Positions 22,209 through 31,859 of a DNA stretch of 64,000 bases are shown here, piece by piece; positions within the stretch are counted from its first letter, which is position 1, and the number at the start of each line of letters is the position of its first letter. Origin of the DNA: Streptomyces sp. NBC_00659 (GTDB taxonomy: Bacteria; Actinomycetota; Actinomycetes; Streptomycetales; Streptomycetaceae); NCBI RefSeq assembly GCF_036226925.1, contig NZ_CP109031.1:6572001-6636000 (forward strand), given 5' to 3'. Made by a program: the position numbers and the translations under genes. The notes beneath the pieces are model-generated. The model was not told the DNA's origin and did no database searches. It saw nothing but the letters and a program-made list of their open reading frames with translations.

Positions 22209-23798
22209 GTGAGCTCGAAACCTGTCGTACTCATCGCTGAAGAGCTGTCGCCCGCGACTGTGGACGCCCTGGGCCCGGACTTCGAGATCCGGCATGTGAA
22301 CGGCGCGGACCGCGCCGAGCTGCTGCCCGCCATCGCCGACGTCGACGCCATCCTGATCCGCTCGGCCACCAAGGTCGACGCCGAGGCCGTCGCCGCCGCC
22401 AAGAAGCTGAAGGTCGTCGCACGAGCCGGCGTCGGCCTGGACAACGTCGACGTCTCCGCCGCCACCAAGGCCGGCGTGATGGTCGTCAACGCCCCCACCT
22501 CCAACATCGTGACCGCGGCCGAGCTGGCCTGCGGTCTCCTTCTCGCCACCGCGCGGCACATCCCGCAGGCCAACACGGCGCTGAAGAACGGCGAGTGGAA
22601 GCGCAGCAAGTACACCGGTGTCGAGCTCGCCGAGAAGACCCTCGGTGTCGTCGGCCTCGGCCGCATCGGCGCGCTCGTCGCGCAGCGCATGTCGGCGTTC
22701 GGCATGAAGGTCGTCGCCTACGACCCCTACATCCAGCCCGCGCGGGCCGCGCAGATGGGCGTGAAGGTCCTCACCCTCGACGAGCTGCTCGAGGTCTCGG
22801 ACTTCATCACCGTGCACCTGCCGAAGACCCCCGAGACCCTCGGTCTCATCGGTGACGAGGCGCTGCACAAGGTCAAGCCGTCGGTGCGCATCGTCAACGC
22901 CGCGCGCGGCGGGATCGTCGACGAGGCGGCGCTGTACTCGGCGCTCAAGGAGGGCCGCGTCGCCGGCGCCGGCCTCGACGTGTACGCGAAGGAGCCCTGC
23001 ACGGACTCCCCGCTCTTCGAGCTCGACGAGGTCGTCTGCACCCCGCACCTCGGCGCCTCCACGGACGAGGCGCAGGAGAAGGCCGGTATCTCCGTCGCCC
23101 GCTCGGTGCGTCTCGCCCTCGCCGGTGAGCTCGTTCCCGACGCGGTCAACGTCCAGGGCGGAGTCATCGCCGAGGACGTCAAGCCCGGTCTGCCGCTCGC
23201 CGAGAAGCTCGGCCGCATCTTCACCGCCCTCGCGGGCGAGGTCGCGGCCCGCCTCGACGTCGAGGTGTACGGCGAGATCACCCAGCACGACGTCAAGGTG
23301 CTCGAACTCTCCGCGCTCAAGGGCGTGTTCGAGGACGTCGTCGACGAGACGGTCAGTTACGTCAACGCCCCGCTGTTCGCGCAGGAGCGCGGCGTCGAGG
23401 TCCGTCTGACCACGAGCTCCGAGTCCCCCGACCACCGCAACGTGGTCACCGTGCGCGGCACGCTCGGCGACGGCCAGGAGATCGCGGTCTCCGGCACGCT
23501 GGCCGGTCCGAAGCATCTGCAGAAGATCGTCGCCGTCGGCGAGTACGACGTGGACCTCGCGCTCGCCGACCACATGCTCGTGCTCAAGTACGAGGACCGT
23601 CCCGGTGTCGTCGGCACCGTCGGTCGCATCATCGGCGAGGCCGGCATCAACATCGCCGGCATGCAGGTCGCCCGCGCGGCCGTCGGTGGCGAGGCCCTCG
23701 CGGTCCTCGCCGTCGACGACACGGTGCCGCAGGGTGTCCTGACCGAGCTGTCCGAGGAGATCGGCGCGACGTCGGCGCGGTCGGTCAACCTCGTCTGA
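22209..23798 (+). CDS. serA: D-3-phosphoglycerate dehydrogenase
   Basis: A 529-residue long-form (type 1) phosphoglycerate dehydrogenase, the first step of serine synthesis from 3-phosphoglycerate. The substrate- and NAD-binding domains contain GLGRIG and the catalytic set NAARGGIVDEAAL (Arg), DVYAKEPCTDSPLF (Glu) and TPHLGAST (His). The intervening ASB domain (about 315-450) and the C-terminal ACT domain (DRPGVVGTVGRIIGEAGINI) give the M. tuberculosis-type architecture with serine feedback. GTG 22209 has GTGAGGAC just upstream and the product begins SSKPVVLIAEEL. It appears monocistronic. Confidence 0.96.
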   Translation: MSSKPVVLIAEELSPATVDALGPDFEIRHVNGADRAELLPAIADVDAILIRSATKVDAEAVAAAKKLKVVARAGVGLDNVDVSAATKAGVMVVNAPTSNIVTAAELACGLLLATARHIPQANTALKNGEWKRSKYTGVELAEKTLGVVGLGRIGALVAQRMSAFGMKVVAYDPYIQPARAAQMGVKVLTLDELLEVSDFITVHLPKTPETLGLIGDEALHKVKPSVRIVNAARGGIVDEAALYSALKEGRVAGAGLDVYAKEPCTDSPLFELDEVVCTPHLGASTDEAQEKAGISVARSVRLALAGELVPDAVNVQGGVIAEDVKPGLPLAEKLGRIFTALAGEVAARLDVEVYGEITQHDVKVLELSALKGVFEDVVDETVSYVNAPLFAQERGVEVRLTTSSESPDHRNVVTVRGTLGDGQEIAVSGTLAGPKHLQKIVAVGEYDVDLALADHMLVLKYEDRPGVVGTVGRIIGEAGINIAGMQVARAAVGGEALAVLAVDDTVPQGVLTELSEEIGATSARSVNLV

Positions 23799-23830
23799 GG
23801 CGTATCCGCGACGGCTTGCCGTGCGCGAGC

Positions 23831-23864
23831 GAGGGCCGGGACACCCGCGGGTGTCCCGGCCCTC
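23831..23864. terminator. Bidirectional terminator serA / LuxR gene
   Basis: A perfect inverted repeat of 16 bp (23831-23846 with 23849-23864) in the 102-bp gap between convergent genes. Confidence 0.85.
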
Positions 23865-23900
23865 GTGCGTCGCGGGACGTCCTGGTCCGCGGCGGCCCGC

Positions 23901-26870
23901 TCACGCGGACGGTGTCGTCTCCGGCTCGATCAGGCCCTCGCGGTAGGCGATGGCCACGGCCTCGGTCCGGCTCGCGGCACCCAGCTTGGCGAGGATGTTG
24001 GAGACATGGACGCTCGCCGTCTTGCCGCTGATGAACAGCTCCTCGCCGATCTGGCGGTTGGTGCGTCCGCGGCCGAGCAGCCGCAGCACGTCGCTCTCCC
24101 GGGCGGTCAGCGCGGCGACGCGCTGCTCGGCGGCCGGTGACCCGGTGAGGCGGCCGCGCCGCAGAAGCGCCTCGAGGGCCTCGCGCAGCGGCACCGCGCC
24201 GAGCCGTACGGCGGTGTCGTGGGCCGCGCGGGCCTGTTCGCCGGCCTCCTCGCGGCGGCCCGCCGCGAGGAGGGCCTCGGCGAGGCGCCGTCTGCTCCTG
24301 GCCAGCTCGTACGGATCGCCGTAGCCGAAGGCCGCGACGGCCCGCTCCCAGGCCGCGGCGTCCGGACCCGTGCGGGCGCGCAGCGACTCCGCCTCGGCAC
24401 GGGCGAACCAGGCCAGGCCCTCGGGCCCCTCGGCGTCCTTCCCGCCGCGGTCCGCCGCGGTCCTGGCCAGCTTCATCAGCTCGGTCGCGGTGTCCGTCCA
24501 GTGCTCGCCGCCGGCCACGTCGCCGCTGCGGCGCGCCTCCTCCGCCGCGTCCGCGACAGCCGACAGCGCGAGCGCGGCGAGCCGCACCACGACCGGCGGC
24601 GGGCCGGTGCCGGAGACATCGGTGAGGTCCTCGGCCGCGGTGCGCAGCCGCCGTACGGCCTCCTCGGCGTCGCCGCTCCGGGTCGCCGCGTCGGTCAGGA
24701 CGATGCTCGCGACGAGCGTCGACATCCAGTCGAAGGGCCGGTCGAGCAGGGCGCGGGCTCCGGCGACGGCCGCCTCGTGCTCACCGCGGGCGAGGGCGAC
24801 GTACAGGGCGGGGCCCGTCGCGAACCCGGCCGCCGCCGGCAGCAGTTCGGCGTCGTCGGCGGCCGCTCGCGCGCACGCGTCCCAGCGGCCCAGCGTGTAG
24901 AGCACCAGCGACTGGAGATAGAGCAGCTCCAGGGCGTACGGCGAGGGGAGGAGACCGGCGCGGCGGGCCCGGCCCACACCGTCGCCGAGCCAGGTCAGGC
25001 ACTCCTCCAGGTCACCGGATTCGTAGGCCCCGATCGCCAGGTTGAACAGCGCCCGCATCTCCACCGGGAAGTTCCCGGCGCCGTGGGCCAGTTCACGAGC
25101 CCGACGCAGGCGTTCGCGGCCCTTCGGGGTGCGCCGGTTGTCCGCTTCCATGCCGACCAGGGAGATCGTCAGGTCGGCCTGGGCGTCGGCCAGCCGGAGC
25201 TGTTCGGCGGTGGCGAGCGCCTGCCGGGCGACCCGCTCGGCGTCCTCCTCCCGCCCCACGAGGCGGGCCGCCATGACATGGGTGGCCGCCGCCCACACCC
25301 AGGTGTACGAGGGCGGTTCGGCCGGGATCAGGGCGAGCGCCTCGCTGCTGTACGTGAACGCGTCCTTCAGGCTGTCGATCCGCATCAGGTTGCCGGCGAG
25401 GGTGTATCGGACCCGGGCGGCGAGTTCGGAGTCGGCGTCCGAGCCGGCCCTGGCGAGCGCGTCACGGGTGAGGTGGACCGCGCGATGCGTCTCCCCGGCG
25501 CTGGCGGCGGCGGCCGAGGCACGCAGCGTGAGGGCGACCGTGCCGCCGTCGGGGCGGGCACCGGCGTCCACGGCGGGCCACAGTTCGAGCGCGGCCTCCA
25601 GGTGGCGCAGTTCCTCGGCGGGGGCGCCGACGCACTGGGCGTGATCGGCGGCTTCGAGGGAGGCGGTGAGCGCGTCGGCCAGGTCGTGGCTCTCGCGCGA
25701 GTGGTGGGCGCGCTCCGCCGCGTTCTTCGCCGAACGGGCCTCTCCCGCGAGGAGTCCGGCGAACTGGCGGTGCAGCCGGACCCGTTCACCGGGCAGCAGG
25801 TCCGCGTACACGGCCTCGCGGGTGAGCGCGTGCCGGAACGAGTACGTCGCGTCGTTCCCAGGGACCAGGAGCTGGTGGCCGACAGCCTCGCGCAGCGCCG
25901 ACTCCAGTTCGTCCTCCGGGAGTTGTACGGCGCCACGCAGCAGCTCGTGCTCGACGCGCCGCCCCGCGACGGCCGCCGTGCGCAGCACCTGCTGGGCGGT
26001 GCCGGAGAGTTGCTCGATGCGGATGAGCAGGAGGTCGGCCAGTCCGCTGGGCATGGCGGGGGAGACGGGGGCGTCGTCGCCGGGCAGCGCGGCGAGCAGT
26101 TCCTCGGCGTAGAAGGCGTTGCCCTCGGCGCGCTCGACGATGCTTTTGACCGTGGTGTCGGAGACCGGGCCGGTGCGCAGCGCGCGCACGAGCCGGGCCA
26201 CGTCGGCGTCGCCCATGGGCCGCAGCTCCAGCCGGTCGACGGCCGGCAGCCGGATCAGCTCGGCGAGCAGGGGGCGCAACGGGTGGCGGCGGTGCAGGTC
26301 GTCCGCTCGGTACGAGGCGAAGACCGCGAGACGCCGGGCGGGGCCGCCGGCCCCGGGCGGCTGGAGCACGCCCCGGCTGAGCAGGAAGCGGAGCAGGTCG
26401 CGGGAGGACTGGTCCGCCCAGTGGAGGTCCTCGAGGATCAGCAGGACCGGGGTGATGTCGGCCAGGTCGGCGAGGAGACCCGTGATCGCCTCGAAGAGCC
26501 GGAGCCGGCCGCCGGCGTCGGGTGCGCCACCGGGTCCCGGACCGGAGCCGGTCAGCCGGTCCACCGCCGGGTGAGCCGCGAACGCCGGAGCGAAGCGGTC
26601 GTCCTCGGCCGCGGCGCCCAGGATCTCCGTGAAGGGGAGGTAGGGCAGGCCCACGTCGCCGAGGTCCACACAGTGCCCGGTCAGGACGGTCGTCCCGGAG
26701 GCGGTCGCCCGCGCCGCGGCCTCCGTCAGCGTGCGGGTCTTGCCGACGCCGGCGTCTCCGGCCACCAGGACTGCGCGCGGTTCGCCGCCTCTGGCGCGCT
26801 CCAGCACGCCGGTGAGCCGGGAGAGTTCGTCACCCCGGCCGATGAACGGCGTACCGAATGTCTGTGTCAC
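23901..26870 (-). CDS. LuxR-family transcriptional regulator with N-terminal ATPase (LAL type)
   Basis: A regulator of about 989 residues, the second LAL protein in the window. The N-terminal AAA-like ATPase has FIGRGDEL, Walker A GDAGVGKT at about 38-45 and Walker B VLLILEDLHWAD near 140. A large TPR-like region follows. The LuxR HTH is in the last 65 residues (LTARESDVLRLLGRG, FISGKTASVHVSNILAKLG). Its HTH recognition helix is nearly identical to that of the regulator at 8097, though the middle regions differ, so they look like distant paralogues. GTG 26870 precedes the conserved FIGRGDE with AGGAT upstream. Target unknown. Confidence 0.92.
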   Translation of the reverse strand: MTQTFGTPFIGRGDELSRLTGVLERARGGEPRAVLVAGDAGVGKTRTLTEAAARATASGTTVLTGHCVDLGDVGLPYLPFTEILGAAAEDDRFAPAFAAHPAVDRLTGSGPGPGGAPDAGGRLRLFEAITGLLADLADITPVLLILEDLHWADQSSRDLLRFLLSRGVLQPPGAGGPARRLAVFASYRADDLHRRHPLRPLLAELIRLPAVDRLELRPMGDADVARLVRALRTGPVSDTTVKSIVERAEGNAFYAEELLAALPGDDAPVSPAMPSGLADLLLIRIEQLSGTAQQVLRTAAVAGRRVEHELLRGAVQLPEDELESALREAVGHQLLVPGNDATYSFRHALTREAVYADLLPGERVRLHRQFAGLLAGEARSAKNAAERAHHSRESHDLADALTASLEAADHAQCVGAPAEELRHLEAALELWPAVDAGARPDGGTVALTLRASAAAASAGETHRAVHLTRDALARAGSDADSELAARVRYTLAGNLMRIDSLKDAFTYSSEALALIPAEPPSYTWVWAAATHVMAARLVGREEDAERVARQALATAEQLRLADAQADLTISLVGMEADNRRTPKGRERLRRARELAHGAGNFPVEMRALFNLAIGAYESGDLEECLTWLGDGVGRARRAGLLPSPYALELLYLQSLVLYTLGRWDACARAAADDAELLPAAAGFATGPALYVALARGEHEAAVAGARALLDRPFDWMSTLVASIVLTDAATRSGDAEEAVRRLRTAAEDLTDVSGTGPPPVVVRLAALALSAVADAAEEARRSGDVAGGEHWTDTATELMKLARTAADRGGKDAEGPEGLAWFARAEAESLRARTGPDAAAWERAVAAFGYGDPYELARSRRRLAEALLAAGRREEAGEQARAAHDTAVRLGAVPLREALEALLRRGRLTGSPAAEQRVAALTARESDVLRLLGRGRTNRQIGEELFISGKTASVHVSNILAKLGAASRTEAVAIAYREGLIEPETTPSA

Positions 26871-26994
26871 ACGCCCATCCTGGCACGCCCCGCCGACAAC
26901 TCCCCGGCGTAGCCGCCCTGATCGCGGCACATGCCGGTGACCGGCCGGGGCGGGGTTCCGCCCGCGGCTTCCCGGTGCCGGGCGGGGTGGTGGG

Positions 26995-27100
26995 CTTCCG
27001 GGTGCGTGCCGGTGATTGGCGGGGAAGGGAGCCTTTCCTGCGCATGTGGGTGTCTGGCCGGGAGGGGGCTTTCCGGCGCATACGAGTGCCGGGCGGGCCG
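26995..27100. repeat. Degenerate tandem repeat, unit about 36-39 bp
   Basis: Three decayed copies beginning TTCCGGGTGCGTG (26996), TTCCTGCGCATGTG (27035) and TTCCGGCGCATACG (27071), each followed by a G-rich GGCNGGG stretch. They lie between the exporter terminator and the LuxR gene; no coding signal. Confidence 0.45.
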
Positions 27101-27121
27101 GAGTTCTCCGGCCCGCCCGGC
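27088..27121 (-). terminator. Exporter gene terminator
   Basis: A perfect 15-bp stem (27088-27102 with 27107-27121) with a 4-nt GTTC loop, 40 bases beyond the stop of the MFS gene on the minus strand. Confidence 0.8.
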
Positions 27122-27161
27122 GGACGGGCGTTCAGGTCGTCGTTCGCCCGGTGGGCGGGCC

Positions 27162-28757
27162 TCAGGCGGGAGTCAGGCCGCTGTTCTGCTCCGAAGCCGC
27201 CGCCTGGAGCGGCTCGCCGGTCCCGGCGTCGACGTCCTCGCCACTCTCGCGCACCGCCACCTTGCGCAGGCTCGCCGTGGCGAGGACGGCTGCGCCCAGC
27301 AGCAGGACCGTGCCCGCCACGGCCGCCGCCTGCATGCCGTGGGTGAACGCCTCCCGTGCGGCGTCGGTCAGCGCCCGCCCGGCGTCGCCCGGCAGCTGTC
27401 CGGCCACGGCCAGCGCGCCGCCCAGCGTCTCGTGGGCCGCGGCCGGGACGCCGGCCGGGATGTCGTGGCGGTAGACCGCCGTGCCGATGGAGCCCAGGAC
27501 CGCCATGCCGAGGGCGCCGCCGAACTCGGCGCCGGTCTCCAGCAGGGAGGCGGCGGCGCCCGTGTTGCCGAGGGGCACGGTGCCGAGGGCCAGGTCCATC
27601 ATCTGCGACATCACGGTGACGATCCCGGAGGCGAGGACGCCCGCGCCGGCCAGTACGAGCCACAGGGAGTCGGTGCCGGCGAGGGCCAGCAGGCCGTAGC
27701 CGCAGGCGGCGACGACGAATCCGCCGGAGACGACGTGGGCGCGGTGGACGCCCTTCTGCACGAGCTGCGCGGCGACCGGCGCGGCCACACCCACCAGGAC
27801 GGTGGGAAGCAGGGACCACAGGGCGGCCGCCATGGAACTCTTCCCGAGCACCGACTGGAGGTACTGGGTGGTGAAGAACGCCGAGCCCATCATGCCGAAG
27901 GACGAGATCAGGTTGAGGACGACCGCGGGTGCGAAGCCGCGGCCGCGGAACACGGCGGGGGAGATCAGCGGCGACTTCGCGGTGCGCTGGCGGTGGACGA
28001 ACAGGGCGGCGAAGACCAGGCCGACGAGGACCGAGACGACGTACTCGGTCTTCCAGCCCTCGGACGGGATCTCCTTGATGCCGTAGATCACCGGCAGGAC
28101 GGCGGCCATCGACAGCGGAACGCTCAGCAGGTCGAAGCGGCCGGGCTCAGGGTTCCTGGACTCGGGCAGCAGGAACGGGCCGAGGACCAGCAGCAGCGCC
28201 ATCGCGGGCAGGTTGACCAGGAAGACCGAGCCCCACCAGAAGTACTGGACGAGGACTCCGCTCATCACCGAACCGAGGGCGATGCCGCCGGTCATGACGC
28301 CGGACCACAGGCCGATCGCCTTTGTGCGCTGTCCGGGGTCGGTGAACATCGTCCTGATGATCGCCATCGTCGACGGCATGAGGGTCGCGCCGCCCACGCC
28401 GAGGAGCGCGCGGGCCGCGATCAGCATCTCGGCACTGTTCGCGTAGGCGGCCAGCACCGAGGCGGTGCCGAACGCGGCGGCGCCGAACAGGAGCAGCTTT
28501 CGGCGCCCGATGCGGTCGCCGAGCGAGCCCATCGTCATCAGCAGCCCGGCGAGCACGAACGCGTAGATGTCGAAGATCCACAGCTGCTGGGTGCCGCTCG
28601 GCTCCAGGTCCGCGCTGATCGAGGGGATCGCGAAGTAGAGGACGGAGACGTCCATCGAGACCAGGAGCAGCGGAAGCATCAGGACGCCGAGGGCGGTCCA
28701 TTCGCGGCGGCCGGCCAGGGCGCCGGACGCGGTAGTCGTGCTCGTCGGGTTCGTCAT
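27162..28757 (-). CDS. MFS drug exporter, DHA2 (14-TM) family
   Basis: A 531-residue proton antiporter of the EmrB/QacA/LfrA group. TM1 carries the DHA2 signature (PLLLVSMDVSVLYFAIPSISADL) and the loop 2-3 motif GSLGDRIGRRKLLLFG is intact. Motif C-like glycines occur in TM5. The length fits 14 TM helices with a hydrophilic C-terminal tail. It is divergently transcribed from a TetR gene across a 110-bp region with a clear inverted repeat, the usual drug-efflux/repressor pair. No ribosome site precedes ATG 28757; TACAGT on the minus strand ends 7 nt upstream, so the mRNA may be leaderless. Confidence 0.92.
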   Translation of the reverse strand: MTNPTSTTTASGALAGRREWTALGVLMLPLLLVSMDVSVLYFAIPSISADLEPSGTQQLWIFDIYAFVLAGLLMTMGSLGDRIGRRKLLLFGAAAFGTASVLAAYANSAEMLIAARALLGVGGATLMPSTMAIIRTMFTDPGQRTKAIGLWSGVMTGGIALGSVMSGVLVQYFWWGSVFLVNLPAMALLLVLGPFLLPESRNPEPGRFDLLSVPLSMAAVLPVIYGIKEIPSEGWKTEYVVSVLVGLVFAALFVHRQRTAKSPLISPAVFRGRGFAPAVVLNLISSFGMMGSAFFTTQYLQSVLGKSSMAAALWSLLPTVLVGVAAPVAAQLVQKGVHRAHVVSGGFVVAACGYGLLALAGTDSLWLVLAGAGVLASGIVTVMSQMMDLALGTVPLGNTGAAASLLETGAEFGGALGMAVLGSIGTAVYRHDIPAGVPAAAHETLGGALAVAGQLPGDAGRALTDAAREAFTHGMQAAAVAGTVLLLGAAVLATASLRKVAVRESGEDVDAGTGEPLQAAASEQNSGLTPA

Positions 28758-28773
28758 GACAGGGACTGTACGG

Positions 28774-28812
28774 ACGTATTAAACGCTTGTCTAGTACGTA
28801 CGTTTAAGACGT
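28774..28812. promoter_or_regulatory. Candidate TetR operator between the exporter and tetR
   Basis: ACGTATTAAACG (28774-28785) and CGTTTAAGACGT (28801-28812) form a 12-bp inverted repeat with one mismatch around a 15-bp spacer. A further CGTTT half-site lies at 28814-28818. It is centrally placed in the divergent promoter region. Confidence 0.6.
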
Positions 28813-28854
28813 TCGTTTTTGACGCCCGTATGGGACGGTTGTCTGAATCGGGGG

Positions 28855-28860
28855 TAGGCT
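28855..28860 (+). promoter_or_regulatory. Candidate -10 (TAGGCT) of the TetR gene
   Basis: TAGGCT ends 7 nt before ATG 28868, consistent with a leaderless or near-leaderless transcript; no ribosome-binding site is visible. Confidence 0.45.
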
Positions 28861-28867
28861 GGCCGGC

Positions 28868-29488
28868 ATGGGACACCGTGAGGATCTGCTCGAAGGCGCC
28901 AAGCGCTGCCTGCTGGAGAAGGGCTTCGTGCGCACCACGGCGCGCGACATCGTCAAGGAGTCGGGGACGAACCTGGCGTCCATCGGCTACCACTACGGGT
29001 CGAAGGACGCGCTGCTGACCCAGGCCTTCGTGGAGCTGATCCAGGAATGGGGCGAGAAGTTCGACTCGCCCGCGGCCCGCGAGGTCGAGCCCGGGGGGTC
29101 CCTGGAGCGGTTCCACAGCGTGTGGGCACGGACGCTGGAGTCCTTCGAGGACTTCCGGCCTGTCTGGGCGGCCAGCATGGAGATCGTGACGCAGGGGGAG
29201 CGCGTACCGGAGCTGCGGGATCTGATGGCCAAGGCGCAGATCGAGGGGCGCTCCGGGCTTGTCGCGATGTTCACGGACCAGGACGAGGAGACACTCGACG
29301 AGCGGACCGTGAAGTCGCTCGGCGGCTTCTACCAGGCGCTGCTCAACGGCCTGATGGTGCAGTGGCTCTTCGACCCGGCGAGCGCGTCCACGGCGGACGA
29401 CCTCGCCGAGGGCCTGCGCCGGGTGGTCGCCGGGGTCCGCGAGACGGAGCGAACCTCCCTGGAACCAGGGGCTGTCGACGGCTCCTAG
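28868..29488 (+). CDS. TetR-family transcriptional regulator
   Basis: A 206-residue repressor. The N-terminal HTH is canonical ([48 protein letters not shown], about 6-54). The C-terminal ligand-binding and dimer domain is helical and not conserved. Divergence from the DHA2 exporter and the inverted repeat between them suggest that it represses the pump and itself until a toxic ligand binds. Its last four bases overlap the convergent PucR-type gene. Confidence 0.92.
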   Translation: MGHREDLLEGAKRCLLEKGFVRTTARDIVKESGTNLASIGYHYGSKDALLTQAFVELIQEWGEKFDSPAAREVEPGGSLERFHSVWARTLESFEDFRPVWAASMEIVTQGERVPELRDLMAKAQIEGRSGLVAMFTDQDEETLDERTVKSLGGFYQALLNGLMVQWLFDPASASTADDLAEGLRRVVAGVRETERTSLEPGAVDGS

Positions 29489-30729
29489 AGCCGCGCACCC
29501 TTGAGCGCCATGTGCAGCAGCAGCCGGTCCTCGCCGTCGTCGAGGTCGAGGCCGGTGAGCTGCTCCACGCGGGACAGGCGGTAGTAGAGCGTCTGGCGGT
29601 GGATGCCCAACTCGGCTGCCGTGCGCCCGGCCTGGCCCGCACGGTCGAGGAACACCTCGGCCGTGCGCGCGAGTTCGCGGTGCGCGGCGCCCAACAGGGT
29701 GGTCACGACGGGGTCGTGGGCCGCGTCCGGCGGCAGGGCGGTGAGGAGCCGGAAGGGGCCGATCGCCCCCCACTCGGCGACCGGACCGAGCCGGGGTTCG
29801 GCCAGCGCCGCGCGCGCGGCCGCGGCTGCCTCGCGCCAGGCGGCCCCCAGTTCCCCGAGCCCCTCCCGGGCCCCGGCGACCCCGGCGGCCGCCGTCCCGC
29901 CCGGGGACGCGGCTCCCGGACCGCCTCCGGATTCGGCGCCCTTGCCGCGGACGCCCGAGGCCTCCCGTACGAACCGGCCGGCCGCCGTCAGCGCCGGAGT
30001 CAGGACGTCGGGCGACCGCAGCCGGACCAGCAGGGCCAGGCTCTGGCCGGTGGTGCCCCACGGGATGGTGCACAGGGCGGTCGTACCCGGCACCGTACGG
30101 GCGGAAGGGGCGTCGTCCGGGTCGGCCGAGGGCCACGGGGCCACGCACACCACCGTGTGCAGGCCGTCGCCGCGCGGGCCGAGCGCCGTACGCAGCTCGG
30201 CCACCGCCATGTCCCGCTGCCAGCCGCGCTCGGCGGTCAGGACGGCCCGCAGCTCGCGGGTGAGATCCGCGCCGGCCTGGGCCTCGTCCGCGAGCAGCGC
30301 GCCGATGCGGGAGGCCACCTGCATGGCGCCGGCCAGCTGGGCGTCGGTGGGGCCCGGGTCGTCGTCGAGCAGCCAGACATAGCCGAGGACGACACCCCGG
30401 TGACGTACGGGGAGACAGATCCGCCCCCGGTAGACCCCGGCCTCGGGGGTCGGCGGGATACGGACGGGTCCGGTCGCGCGGGTGATGCCGAAGCCCTCGA
30501 ACCAGGTGCGGACCGCGGTGGTGGAACGCCGGGTGAGGATCGAGCGGGTGCGCACGGGGTCCAGGGCGGACGGGTCGAGGTCGCCCTCGCTGTCGTACGC
30601 ACCGAAGGCGATCAGTTCGAAATCGCGGTTCTCCAGCGTCGCCGGGACGCCGAGGAGCGCCGAGATCTCGTCGACCAGCTCTTGGTAGTCGCCTCTGTGT
30701 TCACCGCTCACCCCGGCATTCTCGCGCAT
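29485..30729 (-). CDS. PucR-family transcriptional regulator, probable regulator of proline catabolism
   Basis: A 414-residue PucR-type (CdaR-like) regulator. The N-terminal half is a sensor-like region. The C-terminal HTH_30 domain is clear ([24 protein letters not shown], about 373-398). It diverges from the proline dehydrogenase gene, matching the S. coelicolor layout in which such a protein (PutR) activates the put genes; the proline link is by context. ATG 30729 is preferred over upstream in-frame starts because GAAGGG lies about 9 nt before it and a CATATGTAT -10-like stretch lies just upstream. The 3' end overlaps the tetR gene by 4 bases. Confidence 0.85.
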   Translation of the reverse strand: MRENAGVSGEHRGDYQELVDEISALLGVPATLENRDFELIAFGAYDSEGDLDPSALDPVRTRSILTRRSTTAVRTWFEGFGITRATGPVRIPPTPEAGVYRGRICLPVRHRGVVLGYVWLLDDDPGPTDAQLAGAMQVASRIGALLADEAQAGADLTRELRAVLTAERGWQRDMAVAELRTALGPRGDGLHTVVCVAPWPSADPDDAPSARTVPGTTALCTIPWGTTGQSLALLVRLRSPDVLTPALTAAGRFVREASGVRGKGAESGGGPGAASPGGTAAAGVAGAREGLGELGAAWREAAAAARAALAEPRLGPVAEWGAIGPFRLLTALPPDAAHDPVVTTLLGAAHRELARTAEVFLDRAGQAGRTAAELGIHRQTLYYRLSRVEQLTGLDLDDGEDRLLLHMALKGARL

Positions 30730-30762
30730 TCCCGCGAGCCCTTCATACATATGTCTGAGATC

Positions 30763-30797
30763 TGGGCCAGGGATGCGTGACAGGTGTCGATGGCCCA
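30763..30797. promoter_or_regulatory. Inverted repeat in the put divergent promoter region
   Basis: TGGGCCA (30763-30769) and TGGCCCA (30791-30797) form a perfect 7-bp inverted repeat between the PucR-type gene and the proline dehydrogenase gene; a possible regulator site. Confidence 0.35.
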
Positions 30798-30893
30798 CGA
30801 TCGGAGAGATCCCTAAGTTTCACGGTGGTTCTCCGTGCCGTACCCGAATCGTCGGGACTCGGCCTCCTGCTGACTTCGTTGTGGAGGTGCCCC

Positions 30894-31820
30894 GTGCTGG
30901 GTCCCGTGATTCTCGCCGCCTCGCGCAGCGACAAGATGCGCCGTCTGATCTCGGCCGCCCCGGTGACCAAGCCGGTCGTCGACCGCTTCATCCCCGGTGA
31001 GACCGTCGACCAGGTCGTCCCGATCATCAAGGACCTCACGGGCAAGGGCCTGGAAGTCACGATGGACGTCGTCGGCGAGGACATCACGACCCCCGAGCAG
31101 TCGTACGCCGCCCGTGACGCGTACCTGGAGCTGATCGGCCGCCTCGAGGAGCTCGGCCTCGGCACCAAGGCCGAGATGTCGGTCAAGCTGTCGATGTTCG
31201 GGCAGGCGCTGGAGGGCGGTCACGAGCTGGCCCTCGCCAACGTCCGTCCGGTCGTCGAGGCCGCCGCCGCCATCGGCACCACCGTCACGCTGGACGCCGA
31301 GGACCACACCACCCTCGACTCGATGTTCGCGATCCACGAGGAGCTGCGGAAGGACTTCCCGGGGACCGGCTGTGTGATCCAGGCCTACCTGTTCCGCACC
31401 GAGGCCGACGCCCGCCGCCTCGCCGAGAGCGGCAGCCGCGTCCGTCTGGTGAAGGGCGCCTACAAGGAGCCCGCCGAGGTCGCGTACCAGCAGAAGTCCG
31501 AGACCGACAAGGCGTACGTCCGCATCCTGAAGATCCTGATGGAGGGCGAGGGGTACCCGATGATCGGGTCCCACGACCCGCGGCTCATCTCGATCGCCCA
31601 GGAGCTGGCGCGGACGGCCGGGCGCAAACTGGATGAGTACGAGTTCCAGATGCTCTACGGCATCCGCAGCGACGAACACCTGCGGCTCGCCGCCGAGGGC
31701 CACCGCATGCGCGTCTACACCGCGTACGGCACCGACTGGTACGGCTACTTCATGCGGCGCCTGGCGGAGAAGCCGGCCAACCTGCTCTTCTTCGCCCGTT
31801 CCATCCTCACCAAGGGCTGA
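30894..31820 (+). CDS. Proline dehydrogenase
   Basis: A 308-residue monofunctional FAD-dependent proline dehydrogenase, oxidising proline to pyrroline-5-carboxylate. TIM-barrel motifs: LDAEDHTTLDSMF, IQAYLFRTEADARRLAESG, VRLVKGAYKEP, YPMIGSHDPRLI and the C-terminal YGTDWYGYFMRRLAEKPANL with substrate-binding Arg residues. GTG 30894 was chosen because GGAGG at 30883-30887 sits 6 nt upstream and the reading begins LGPVILAASRSD; longer in-frame starts would cross the promoter. It forms an operon with the aldehyde dehydrogenase gene 39 bases downstream. Confidence 0.95.
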   Translation: MLGPVILAASRSDKMRRLISAAPVTKPVVDRFIPGETVDQVVPIIKDLTGKGLEVTMDVVGEDITTPEQSYAARDAYLELIGRLEELGLGTKAEMSVKLSMFGQALEGGHELALANVRPVVEAAAAIGTTVTLDAEDHTTLDSMFAIHEELRKDFPGTGCVIQAYLFRTEADARRLAESGSRVRLVKGAYKEPAEVAYQQKSETDKAYVRILKILMEGEGYPMIGSHDPRLISIAQELARTAGRKLDEYEFQMLYGIRSDEHLRLAAEGHRMRVYTAYGTDWYGYFMRRLAEKPANLLFFARSILTKG

Positions 31821-31859
31821 GACCGAACCACCCGCTCGACTCAAGGAGTTACGGAAAAA

